Assembly (NCBI GenBank): GCA_014825775.1
Contig: MVAQ01000198.1
Span: forward strand, 1 to 40,843
Length of the DNA stretch: 40,843 nt
From: Krasilnikovozyma curviuscula
Taxonomy: Eukaryota; Basidiomycota; Tremellomycetes; Cystofilobasidiales; Mrakiaceae
Reading direction: 5' to 3'
The translations under genes were made by a program, and so were the position numbers. Below are positions 21,219 to 33,014 of the stretch, piece after piece. A model generated the notes under the pieces. That model saw nothing but the letters and a program-made list of their open reading frames with translations, was not told the DNA's origin and searched no databases. Within the stretch, counting starts at the first letter, position 1, and each line of letters begins with the position of its first letter.

Positions 21219-24200
21219 ATGGAGGTGTGTTTGGTGTCGTTTTTCTATTCGAGAAGCCGAGCCTCTTGCCTCGTGCGCTCCTTGGAGGCGTTGCTGACGG
21301 CTTCTACCCTATTCTCTTTGCCTTGAATGGTAAACAGGTCATCCTTGACTTCTCCACTGAACTGGATGTTTCCATCCTGGACCGTGTGGTACAGGTCATG
21401 TACACTGGGCAGGCGCAGGTGAGAATTATCTCTGGTCGAGGAGCGACGATGGTTCCAGCTGTGCAGCTTGCCTCTGCTTCTCCACACTGGAATCTTTTAC
21501 ATGTGCTCTCCGACTAATCCTCCTTATTTATGACAATATAGGAGCAACAACAAGCCCAACAAGTCCTCACTCAATTCCAAGAAAATCCCGATACATGGCA
21601 ACGAGTTCCTACTATCCTCCAAACAGCGACCAACCTTCAGACCAAGGTTAGCACAGTCTTCTTCTACTAGCACGTTCTATTCTGAAATATTCAACCACGT
21701 CCTCGTTTTGGCTTTTGCTCTAGTACATCGGTTTGCAAATTCTAGAAAAGCTGATACAGACGAGATGGAAGGCGCTACCAAGTGAACAGCGAGCTGGTCC
21801 GTCCAATCTCTGGCTTGCTCCTCTCTGTTCAACCACTGATGCTTTATCGTTCTGATCAAAACACCCCCCTCGTCGCGCCTACCACTAAATCGCCGATAAT
21901 GTTTCTTCGCACAGGTATTCGAAACTTCATCGTCGGAATCATTGTGGAATGTTCAGCGGAGGAACAGACGATGCGTCTACAGAGGACGTACTTAAATAAG
22001 CTCAACCTTGTTCTCGTGCAGGTGTGTGAAGTTTCAAAGCTTTCACTTACGCGTTTCGACTTTTTGACATCGCCATTACATTTTACGCTTGCTCAGATTC
22101 TCAAGCAGGACTGGCCGAACAACTGGCCGCAGTTCATCCCCGAAGTAGGCCTGAATCATATACTTAGATGGAACACGTTCTGATACGGAGTTATTTCTAC
22201 CCAGATTGTTCAATCGTCTACCACCTCTCTCTCACTCTGCGAAAACAACATGGTCATCCTCAAGCTCCTGTCGGAAGAGATTTTTGACTACTCAGCTGAA
22301 CAAATGACTCAAGCCAAAACGACCCATCTCAAGAACCAAATGTGTGGTGAATTCGGTGAAATCTTCACACTTTGCTCTGAAGTCTTGGAGAAGGCAACCA
22401 AAGTCAGCTTGGTCAAAGCTACATTAGAGACTTTATTGCGGTTCCTGAACTGGATTCCTCTGGGATATATCTTCGAAACTAATATAATCGATCATCTTAT
22501 CACGAGGGTAAGTAACTCACCTCCTTATCACTCGCGATCATAGAGCGCTAACTCTTGCTTTGGCCGTCTATCAGTTCCTTGAGGTTAACGAGTTCCGAAA
22601 CGTTACTCTCAAGTGTCTGGCTGAGATAGGCGGTCTTTCTGTTGGGCCGGAATACAACCAGAAGTTCGTCATCCTGTTCCAAATGGTAATGACTTCAATT
22701 AACAGAATGATCCCACCAAGCACAAGTAAGTGTGGGCCCTGTCACACCGGGCTGTTTGCCCTTACTGACGCTCCTTCTTGTTGTTCAGACATTGCTGCTG
22801 CTTACAACACCTCATCCGGGAACGACCAAGAGCTCATCTTGAACCTCGCCCTCTTCCTCACTAACTTCCTCCGTGAGCACCTCAAGCTTGTCGAGAACGA
22901 CGCTAACAAGGAGCTTCTCCTCAATGCCCACTTGTACCTTGTCAAAATCTCTCAAGTTGAAGAACGTGAAGTCTTCAAGGTGTGCTTGGAGTACTGGGCC
23001 AAATTGGTTGCTGAGTTGTACGAAGAGATCCAATCACTACCAATCGCGGATGTTCATCCTTTAATGCTGAATGGAGGTGGTGGAGCGATGGGTGGTATGC
23101 TCGGTGGTGTTCCATTGAGGAAGAACATATACGCCGAAGTTTTAAGTAATTTGAGATTGGTCGTTATCGAGAGAATGGTCAAGCCAGAGGAGGTAAACAT
23201 CCTGGTTGTTTCGTTTTCATCACGATCCTTTACTGAAGCCTGTTCTTTCCCAGGTCCTGGTTGTTGAAAACGATGAAGGTGAAATCGTCAGAGAGTTCAT
23301 GAAGGAGTCTGACACCATCGTTCTCTACAAGTCAATGAGAGAAGTTCTCGTCTACCTTACCCATTTGGATGTACTCGACACCGAGAACATCATGACTGAA
23401 AAGTTAACAAAGCAGGTTGATGGCAGCGAATGGAGTTGGGCCAATTTGAATACTCTCTGTTGGGCTATTGGATCCATCTCCGGAGCAATGAGTGAGCCCG
23501 CTGAATGTCCCACCCACCTCTCTATTGTGGAAAATGACTCATTTCATTTCTTGATTCTTTCAAATAGACGAAGATGCAGAGAAGAGATTCTTAGTTCAGG
23601 TAATCAAGGATCTGTTAGGATTGTGTGAGATGAAGCGTGGTAAAGACAACAAGGCAGTTGTTGCCTCTGACATCATGTACATTGTCGGCCAATACCCACG
23701 TTTCCTCAAGGCACACTGGAAGTTCTTGAAGACAGTTGTCAACAAGTTGTTTGAGTTCATGCACGAGAGTCACGAAGGTGCGTTCGTAGTCCTTGTGTCT
23801 TATCTTGCGGGGTGTAACTGACATTTTTGTTCGAGTCTAGGTGTCCAGGACATGGCGTGTGATACTTTCATAAAGATTGCTCAGAAATGCCGTCGACACT
23901 TCGTTGTCCAACAATCCGGCGAAGGCGAACCTTTCATTGATGAGATCCTCCGAAACTTGCACAGAATCACTCTCGACTTGTCTCCTCAACAAGTTCATAC
24001 CTTCTACGAAGCTATCGGTTACATGATTGCAGCTCAACCCAACAAAGCTACTCAAGAGAGACTGATCGCTAAGTTGATGGAGATGCCGAACAGCGCCGTG
24101 AGTCATGATTGCAGCGCGGATGGTGGTGAGCGGTGCGCTTTACTGACGTAAAATTGTTTGCACAGTGGGATTCTCTCATGCAACAAGCTGCTAGCAACGT

Positions 24201-25679
24201 CGATGTTCTCGCTAGCCCTGAGAATGTCAAGATCATTTCCAACGTTCTCAAGACCAACGTTTCTGCCTGTGGTTCGATCGGAACTTTCTTTGCGCCTCAA
24301 TTGGGACGAATCTGGGGTGATATGTTGGGTCTCTACAAAGCTGTCAGTGGAATCATCAGTCAAGAAGTCGCTGAAAAGGGTTTGGTCGCAACCAAGACGT
24401 CCAAAGTTAGAAGTCTTCGTACTATCAAGAAGGAGATTCTAAAATTAGTTGAGACTTACATCAAGAAGGCAGAGGATTTGGAACAAGTCAACAGCACTTT
24501 GATGCCAGCTTTACTTGATGCTGTGTTGGGAGACTACAACAGAAACGTTCCAGCTGCCAGAGATGCCGAAGTTTTGAATATGATGGCAACTATCGTTCAA
24601 CGACTGGGTGTAAGTATACCTTACTGCTAATCTCATTTTTGTCTTGGGACTGATTTCATTCTTGATCTCATTATAGCCTCTTCTTACCGAACAAGTTCCA
24701 GCGATCCTCGACGCCGTCTTCGAATGTACTCTTAGCATGATCAACCAAGATTTCGCCGAGTTCCCAGAGCACAGGGCTGGCTTCTTCAAGCTGCTCAGAG
24801 CCATTGATAATGGTTGTTTCCCAGCTCTAGTCACTTTACCCGGGCCGCAGTTCAAATTGGTCATTGACAGTGCCATCTGGGCTATCAAGCACAGTATGCG
24901 AGACATCGCTGACATTGGGCTTGGATGTGAGTGCAACTTTTCTTCTATTTTTATTCTGTTCTTGAGTGCTCAGCTTGGCCATAATTTTTAAGTCGCCCTC
25001 GAGTTGGTGGAGAACTTCGCCAAAACTGAGGAAGGTGGAATTGCCGATTCGTTCTTCCAACAATATCTTGTCCGACTAGTGACAGATATTCTCTCGGTCT
25101 TAGTTGACCCAGACCACAAGAGTGGATTCAAAACTCAGAGTGTCTTCTTCTCTCGTCTGATCCACTACGTCGTCGCTGGAAATGCAAAGTCGCCGATTTT
25201 CGACCCGGCAGCTGTTCCAAATCCGAACATCTCCAATGCTCAATACCTGCGTGATTACATTGCCAACCTCCTCCAAAACGCTTTCCCGCATTTGCAACCC
25301 GCTCAAATTGCACAGGACGTGGACTTGATGTTCCTCAATCACGAGGATGCCACGAAATTCAAATTGACGTTAGTAGCTTTGCTTCGCCTCTTTCGCTTCT
25401 AATCACACTGAGTATGTTTCTACTTCTCTGTAGCCTGCGTGACTTCTTGATCAAGATGAAAGAGTTCTCTGGTGAAGAAAACCCTGAAACCATGTTTGAA
25501 GACAAAGAAGGTGATGCTGCTGCCCGAGCAAAAGAGGAAAGAGAGGTAAGTAGACTTATCTTTCATCACATTCTGTTGAGCTTTATTCTCATATGCGAGC
25601 TTTTGTTGTGACGTTGCAGCGTATGATCCGGGTCCCTGGTATGCTCAAACCTGATCAAATTGACGAAGAAGAGCTCTGA
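21219..25679 (+). CDS. CRM1: Exportin-1 (CRM1), leucine-rich NES export receptor
   Basis: Karyopherin that carries leucine-rich-NES proteins out of the nucleus with Ran-GTP. Seventeen exons: 21219-21224, 21338-21418, 21542-21646, 21724-21796, 21915-22021, 22097-22144, 22205-22507, 22575-22725, 22789-23192, 23254-23491, 23568-23777, 23841-24097, 24166-24609, 24677-24926, 24993-25368, 25434-25545, 25620-25679, giving 1,074 aa, the normal size. Diagnostic blocks: [97 protein letters not shown]. The first coding exon is only ATGGAG; splicing gives [12 protein letters not shown], as expected for the family start. Cys525 in [12 protein letters not shown] is the leptomycin B-reactive cysteine position (Cys in human and fission yeast, Thr in baker's yeast). 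Three low-complexity residues groups ([12 protein letters not shown]) interrupt one inter-HEAT loop. Confidence 0.97.
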
Positions 25680-26024
25680 GTTCAAAGACGCGGTCTCATT
25701 TTTCTCATTTTTCAACGCTCTATTACAATTAAATCACGTACATTACATCCATAGTCGTGCGCACAACGCTGGTCCACTAATATGAGAGCAACGTCGTTTG
25801 GCTCGCTTCTCTCCGTTTATGTATTCTATTGTCCTTTTTTGCATCAGATGAATCATTTTCCTCGTTAAACCGTTTCAGCATTGGGATATGAAGGAATTTT
25901 GAGTTTTTCCCATAATCTACAACGTCTTTTCTCCTTCCTAGCGAAGCTCGCAAAAATGAGTGGCATTTTGGAGATCAATCGTTATCATACCCTCTCATAT
26001 ACAACTTGAACATGTAAATGTGCT
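25680..26024. other. Convergent 3' flanks of CRM1 and the deubiquitinase
   Basis: These 345 bp lie between two facing stop codons. AT-rich stretches fit two overlapping 3' UTRs. No gene was seen. Confidence 0.6.
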
Positions 26025-29000
26025 CTACAGAGCAGGCTGCTTGGTCTGAGATTCAGGGATCCGACGATAGAAGAGGATATAGGCGTTTCGAGACTGGCAC
26101 GCAAAGGATTAGATTCTAAAGTGGCGCACACACATCTAAGAAGAAACAAATTCCTTACCATCACCTCGCGTTCTTCCGCTTTTGATACACTTCTATCATC
26201 GCAGTACTTCCACTGCTTCGAGCTTGTCTTGACAAACGCAGTATCTGCAAAGAATGGAACGAAACGTCAGCAATCCATCTGACCACTTTGGAAAGGCAGG
26301 CACACTCACAATGGCCGCTACTGAGACTGCCCATATGATTTGAAACACCGTCTGAAAAGATCAAAGTGTCAGCACTGTGGGAGGGTTCAGAAAGAATTTG
26401 CTTACAAAGTTCGTATCTATACGGCGGAATCTGCACACGAGGGTCATCAGGAGGAAGTTGACTTATCTCTTTTTCTGTTAGAACAGGACCAGGTAAGTAA
26501 TTTGTGAGATCCAGGTTTCGAATCGGGAAATCTGGCAAAAGAAGAAGTTAGCGACTGTAACACGCTAATTAAATCGAATACTCACCAACAAGAGTTTCCG
26601 CTTTGTCCCAGAATACACCATTTTTCGAAGAGAATCGTTTGAGATGTATCAGAAGAACGGGTGGTACGCGAGCGATTGACAGTCGCTTTGTGGCAGATCG
26701 AGCTTTCTTGCATCGAGGGCAGTTCCTAAAGTAGCAAGGCAAGCCGAGTCAGTCACAACACAACAAGCGCGCCGGAAAGTGACTGTTGAACGCACCAAGC
26801 CTCATCCTTCTCCAATAATTCTGTCTTGGTGAATTCGTTTAGACATGCTTCCAGTGTGACCTTGGATTTGGAGCTGCCCGGAGGGACAGGAAGAGACAAG
26901 TACATGAACGAATCATAGGTCGTCGAAGTCTTGAGAATACCAGTTAAGTAACCATAGTGTTTGAAGAAATCGAAGTAGAGAGTAAAACTTACCTGATGAC
27001 AAGTCTGGCACTCCATTTTGCTCCTGTATTGACCTTGGAACCAGTCCACTATCAAACTATCGTTACGCATCCGATAAATATTCCATTCCTTTTGACTTGC
27101 AACAGCTATGGGTAGAACATTTAGTTCTGCTTCTCGCTCAGGGGTCATTGGAACAGGCGGGGGTCGAACTTGGACTCTATTGAGATCTTCATGAAGACCG
27201 TCCAGCAAGAAAGCTAGAAACTCTTGAGAATCGTGTTGCTCAGTCCCAGCCTACAAGGGCAAAACAATCATAAAAAGCTGAGAAAAGTCGAAACAAAGTA
27301 ACGAGCGAGACTTTTCTACCCACAAATGCTGGTTGAAACTTGGCGATGGATTTCTTGAGATACCAAAAACAAGAAACATCAGCCTGGAAAGGGAAGGGTT
27401 CAAGACGGATAACGGTAAATAAAACTCACTCTGAACGATATGGGGCTGAGGAAGTCGTAGTCTTGACTCCACATTGCGACGATGAGGGTCGAGAATGCGG
27501 CGGCGAGGTTGCCTTTGGTGCCCAAGGCATTGTTCATGTTGACAGCTTTTCGCCATCGGCCATCTGAAGACAACTGGTCAGTGAAGTTGTCTACGAACCA
27601 AAACATGAACGAGAAGAATGAACCTTTGAAGAACTGAGCAAATGGAACTGTGGCACTTAAACACTGCAAAGTAGAGTTCTGATAGCATGTGCTGTGGAAG
27701 CACGAAAGGCCATGTCAATAACCGCAATTCATCGACAACACCAGGATAAGGGAGGTTACTCACTTTCCCAAGTTCTTCAAGCCACTCAAGCCCACGATAT
27801 CGCTACCCCAGTACCTGACTTCGTGGAGAGCCGTCTCGTTACCAGGTTGGATCGAGCTCAGACTAGAACTGCGAACCAGACTACCTCTGGAGTCGTTTCG
27901 TTGCAGAGCAGGAGCAGCAGCGGCTGGAGGAGGCTGAGGAGCACCATGCTGCTTCAAATCGGGGTAGTCGATTGAAGCACGCGATGAAGCCATGGATTGA
28001 GCGTACCCTGAGTACGCCTGTCCCGCTTGATCAACGTAGTCTGATCGCCGTCGAGATAGGGGAGAATGTGTCGGTAGTGAAGCTGGTGGAGGAGAGATAA
28101 CCCCTTCGGGTGATGATCCCAACGGGAGTTGATATCGAGATGAAGAATGTGGTAATGCTGAGGATGAAGAGGCGTGGTGGTTCTCGAAGTAAGAGAATGA
28201 ACCAGAAGAAGCGCGAGAATGAGTGGTGCTAGATGGAATGTGCGGTTGAGGGGTATGTTGATTCGAAGGGGTATAACCAGACTGCACCTAGGTGAAATCC
28301 ACCGTCAGTAATCAGCATGAACTGCAGTAGCAGGTGGAACGACCACTCACTGAGTCGATGCTTCCTCTAGCAAAACTCGCACCCATAGGCGAGGTCGGAC
28401 TAGGAATATAAACATGTTCTTGTCTTCGAGATCTTTTGAGCTGATCTGCGATTCCATTATTGTCGTATCCGTTCGCCGCTGGATAGAGTATCGGTTTCGG
28501 TTTTGTCGCGAGAGGAATTGCGGGAGGTTCTCTGGAACTGGAGAGAGACTCTTTTCGGCGGTGGTGGGAATGCGAACTGCTGTGGTGATGACGGGAGGTG
28601 CCACTGCTAGAATTGTCATGTATCTGGATGCTCATCGGTGGTGACTTGACAGAGACGTCATCTCTCCTTAACCAAGCATCGTACCCGCCAATCAGAAGAA
28701 CTGGTAACCTCTTTAGAGTCTTGGTGAATTCCCTTTCATGGATAGCTGTAATCAGGTTTCTGACCTTCCAGGCCTCTGGAGAAGAATAAGTCGAGCTTTT
28801 GTCGTAAACCACAATCAGCTCATAAAGATTGCGTTTGGCGAACAAGAGCTTGGAAGGACCGAGCGAAGCTTCAATTTCAGTAGATGTCTTAGATCTATGA
28901 TAATAATGAAAGGGAACCGGTCAGATGCACAAATGAGATGAAGGCGAAAGTTTACTCACTCAGCGGCCAACGAAGGATCAATCCGCACGCAGTCTACAGA

Positions 29001-31125
29001 ACCGTCACCGACATACCCCCTCGAGTATTCGTCTTGAGTCCGAACATCCAGCAGAAGGATTGTGATATCCGGTTTGGAAAAGTACGAGTTCAAGACGAAG
29101 GGTGTGATCGAGTTCTCGATGGGAAGTTGGAAAGATTTTGAAGGTGCGCTTGTTGCAGCGGGAAGATTGACAGTGGAAGGGGAAGGTGAGACTCCAGGGG
29201 CGGTACTACCGTTTTGAATAGGTAGAGAAGTGGAGGCCGAGCCCCAAGTCTTTCCATCTGACGGAATGAGACCAAGACTCCCATTAGCAACACTCTCTTG
29301 GGTCTTGGAACCACTCGAGCTGTAACTTGTTCCAAACCGCCCAGCACTGTCTAATGCCCCTCCCCCACCACTACCACCAGTATTTTGGGAAGAGAAGTAA
29401 GAACCCCCTGTGTTCTGTGGACTCGGTTGAGGAGAGTTCTGTTCGCTGCGAGGCGTGTCCGGAATAGGTGTCGACGCTGGTCTTAGGATCTCGTTGAATG
29501 AGCTTGGAGGAGGACCCAGGGGAGATTGTTGTTGACGTGAAGAAGATGAAGACGGTGGACCTGGTCGAGCCAGCGGCACTGATGGTAGTTCCGGAAAACG
29601 ATCCTGCACTTCATCAATCTCATCTTCGTGGATAGCAGGGAAGCCATTGCCGTTGGAAGATGATTGCGGAGCTGGTATAGAATCTTCGAACTCAGATATT
29701 GATGGGAAGTGCATAGAGAATGAGTCTGCTCTCTCCACCTTAGGTGGATTTGGAGGCATGGAAGGAAGCGACGACTCAGACGAAGTGTATTCGTTCTTGA
29801 TGCCGGCCATACGTTCAGTGTGCGATAATATGGGTCCGTTTCCTTCATTAACCAGGCCAAGGCCGTTGGAATGAGGTGAATGACCTCCCTTTGGCGCTGC
29901 TGAAGTCGGAAATGTCGGCAACGACGGAGAAGGCTTGTGAGCTTGATACTGAGCTCTAAAAGGTGGTTTAGATGATGTTGGTGGAAGAGATGGTGGGTTC
30001 GTTAACGATGGTGAAGTAGTAAAGGACACTTGCTGCTGTCGTGGCGAGAGTTTGAACGTAGGACTCATGGTAGGAGTCAAGCTGCCTTCTTGAAGAGTAT
30101 CAAGTTTCGGTGACTGAGATATAGAGTTGGTCTCTGAACCACCAGATGCGGATCTTGACAGCACCACGTTTTGACCATTGGAGGAGTGACCCAAGTTCAA
30201 GCTGACCAGCTCCGCTGCAGGACTGGTGACGGAGGGCAGGCTGAAGTTCATTGTCTGGTAGCTTGGACCACCGCCTACGACTGAAGGACTGAGAAGACCT
30301 GTATCTATCGTTGGTTGAATCTTTGCTGTCGAGATGCCGCCTTCAGCTGAGAGATCTCTGCTCACTCTCGTGGTGGAAGCTGGCTTCACATCCATTCCGG
30401 CGTTGTTCAGCCTAGCAATCCTTTCCTTCACACTCAGATTACCCCCCGGTTCCTGGGTTGATTCTAGTGATTCTCGATAGGGTTGCCTGGATGATGTAGT
30501 TGATGAGCCGGAGGCTGAGCGTGATGGGGCCGGAGGACGAGCATTGGCAATATGAGCATCCCGCTCCTTGAGAATCGCTTCGAGATCCCTAATCTTCGAC
30601 GTATATTTTAGCTTTGTCGCATGGAAATGAATTATCGATGAGTATCACAAGACGAAGCTAAGCTGTAGATTGGACAGACTTAGACACTCACCGTCGTTTG
30701 CAGGTAGTCGGACAGAATCTTCCTCTGGTCAGGCTTGTCTCGTTCAGGGTGCATCGTTTGAAGAAACAGAGCAATACTATAGCAAGCAGAAACGTCAGAA
30801 AACGCTACCTGAAATCTAACATATCATGCACCCAGGCTCAGGTTCACTGGGCGTCCATATGTATTGAGCGAGCAAGGACACTCCACGAGACGCAGAGCAC
30901 TTGAGCCGGTGGTAGGGTTACTCACTTTGCAGCTTTCCTGAGATCGACATATTCTCTCTCTGTCTTTCCCAATCTACCCTCTGTCGTTCCCCTTTCAATC
31001 AGGTCTCTTCCCGTGGTGACCCACGTCTTGAGAGCAATCTGCTTGTCGCTTGACGTGGGTACCTTGGCGACCTCGCTATACTTCTTGAGTTCAGTCAGCG
31101 AAAGACCAGAGATGTCGGAGGCCAT
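26025..31125 (-). CDS. DOA4: DOA4/UBP4/USP8-type ubiquitin hydrolase with rhodanese domain
   Basis: Cysteine deubiquitinase; yeast Doa4 and animal USP8 recycle ubiquitin from endosomal cargo at ESCRT-III. Fifteen exons: 31125-30926, 30776-30692, 30611-28960, 28894-28351, 28287-27764, 27691-27624, 27563-27430, 27353-27324, 27250-26993, 26929-26796, 26725-26586, 26531-26406, 26351-26310, 26244-26159, 26093-26025, giving 1,363 aa. N-terminal USP8-dimerisation-like domain (about 1-120, [14 protein letters not shown]), long Ser/Pro-rich linker, rhodanese-like domain (about 600-720: [26 protein letters not shown]), second disordered linker, then the USP domain. Cys box [18 protein letters not shown] (C1004), QHDSQEFL, zinc pairs CQTC and CPRC, His box [12 protein letters not shown] (H1312). 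The rhodanese active-site position reads VVYDKSS, with no cysteine, so that domain is non-catalytic. DOA4 versus paralogue UBP5 cannot be separated. Confidence 0.93.
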
Positions 31126-31376
31126 TTCACCTTCTCAAAGCAGCTAACGATCTTCACCAGATTGGAGAGGGTAGAATTTCAGGAGTTCATGGGCGCTTCC
31201 AGCTCGAACGAACAGCAATTCGCAGTATTCGAGAGAGCAGAGTGTGGCGATTGTCACGGCTGTCTAATAATGTTTTAGATTGCTAGCATGGAAAGGTGAA
31301 AGATACACCCCTTTACATATTGAACCCGTTATAACATGCCAATTCTTCCAACCGCTCTTTGGGGCCGCACCCTTCC
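31126..31376. promoter_or_regulatory. Promoter region of the deubiquitinase gene
   Basis: These 251 bp lie between the nucleoporin stop and the deubiquitinase start, both on minus. No distinct element was seen. Confidence 0.4.
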
Positions 31377-32858
31377 TCAGAACCCAAAAACAATCTCTCC
31401 CAACTTACTCATCACACCCGAACCACCCTGCTGTGTCTTACTGGCATCTTCTTCAATCCAATTTGGTTTCCCATCTTTCTTGACTGGCGTCGTCGGGGAA
31501 ACTCGTTTGAAAGCGGAAGTTGAAGGCACAACTCTGAGAGGGCGTCCGACGGCAGGCCGTGATGAAGATGCCGGTTGAGTTGAAGCTGAAGAAGTCGATT
31601 GTATACCTAGAATTGGGGTGGAAGTAGCTGATCGTGAAGGTGTACTGAAAAGGTTGCCCTCCTGATAAATAATAGTTAAAGAGTCAATTACCAAGATTGG
31701 GTATAGCCACAAGTAGCGAAAAGCCTCAGCCTCACCAAAGGTTTGACACCAATCATCCATGATCCCAAGACCTCTCCGTTCTTTCTCAGAGCTCGAGCAG
31801 CTTCCCACTCTGTCTTGAATGCAACGTTAACCCAATTTCCACCTCCTTCATCCACCGTAAACGAGACGACTTCACCACACTGTCCGATCCAGTCGACGAG
31901 GTTCTGAGCAAATGTCATGGGTGGGCCAAAGACAATCACTGTCGAGGAAGCAGTGGGAGATAAAGACATGCCCTGGACAGAAGACGATACTTTTGGGGGA
32001 GACATCGACATGGACAAGTCAGACGGGTATTGCTGCATAGGCACGGCGAGATTGTTTGGTGAAACTGAATATTCCATCTCTGCCAGGGAAGCTGTGGGTG
32101 GCGCGTCTTCCAGTGGTAATCCAGAGGGTCCAGCACCTGCTGTTGAGGCGTTGAGATTTCTGGGAGAGGCGAATGGTGAAGTTGGGGAACTAAAACAGCA
32201 ATAAAGACAACCAGGACATATTAGGCCACATAATCTCTTCTTTCATCACAGTCAAAGGGAAAGAATGAACTTACTGATCAAAGAGACCACCACTTCCAAA
32301 GCTTCTCGATGGAGGGCTGGGCAGCCCTGAGTTTGCTCGTCCAAACGAACTTCCTGCATTCCATCCTGATGTCTGGCCGTCATGAGTCGAGTGTGATTCT
32401 GCTGGTACAGGCTGTGAAGAGTTGTTTAAAAAGATGGGCGGAAGAGGGTGATCAGCATCAAAGGAAACTGCCTCGTCGAGAAAACGTTCTGTTGAACGAC
32501 TTACTCGTCCACTGACGCCAGTCCTTCCTAAGAAACCAGGCAGATGGCTCGTACTTCTCTCTCCCTTGAACTCTACATCATCCAGTTGATCGTCCAGCCC
32601 CCCTACAACGTGACTACCGACCCCTCCAGCTCCAATCCCACCAGACGAGGACGCCAGGCTGTTGTTGAGGTATCCCGTCGAGTTCTGGGACGCGGCTGGG
32701 TCTGAGAACCAGCCTGATCTTGTTGGCTGTCCCTGTGATGAGAACATGTATTCAAGGAGGGGTTGAGACCTGGGTGCAAGTTGGTGCGAGTCCGACCGTG
32801 GCAAGCTGCGACTGTCGCCCTGCTTTTTCTCTTTTGCTCGGCTGACTGACGACAGCAT
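31377..32858 (-). CDS. NUP53: NUP53/NUP35-family nucleoporin (MPPN RRM)
   Basis: Inner-ring nuclear pore component. Exons 32858-32505, 32411-32275, 32189-31736, 31661-31377 give 409 aa. If the 93-nt in-frame intron at 32412-32504 is kept, the product is 440 aa. The MPPN-type RRM lies in the third exon: TVIVFGPPMTFAQNLVDWIGQ, GNWVNVAFKTEWEAARALRKNG, WMIGVKPL. The tail ends VMSKLGEIVFGF, matching the C-terminal amphipathic membrane-binding helix of Nup53. The N-terminal half is Ser/Gly-rich with FG-type pieces (SFGRANSG, FGSGGLF). I took the ATG at 32858; another at 32879 (MLDFRRG) is in frame but is preceded by a TTTCAG that could be a leader-intron acceptor. Divergent from PRO1. Confidence 0.87.
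32412..32504 (-). other. In-frame (93 nt) probable intron of NUP53
   Basis: Starts GTAAGT, contains a CTGAT branch-like element followed by a pyrimidine stretch and ends CACAG. Length is a multiple of three and it has no stop codon, so both spliced and retained mRNAs are translatable. Confidence 0.6.
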
Positions 32859-33014
32859 TCCTCGCCTGAAATCCAACATCAACCTCCCGAAGGAGAACGT
32901 AAAAGAAACAAGAAAAGAATTGGCTGAGGTTAAAAAGGTGGGACTCGAGCTTCTTCCGTTCTGGTAGCGAAACTTGTACAAGTTCGAGTCATTACATCGG
33001 GGGAAAGTACCAAA
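32859..33014. promoter_or_regulatory. Divergent promoter NUP53 / PRO1
   Basis: 156 bp between the two chosen start codons, 135 bp if NUP53 starts at 32879. A short shared promoter. No TATA box was seen. Confidence 0.5.

Noticed and set aside
27578..27763. Minus-strand frame at the catalytic Cys exon junction
   Set aside because: It is intron read-through; the spliced form gives the exact [11 protein letters not shown] box.
31917..32204. Acidic plus-strand frame antisense to NUP53
   Set aside because: Overlaps the MPPN exon on the opposite strand; the minus-strand protein has clear family motifs.
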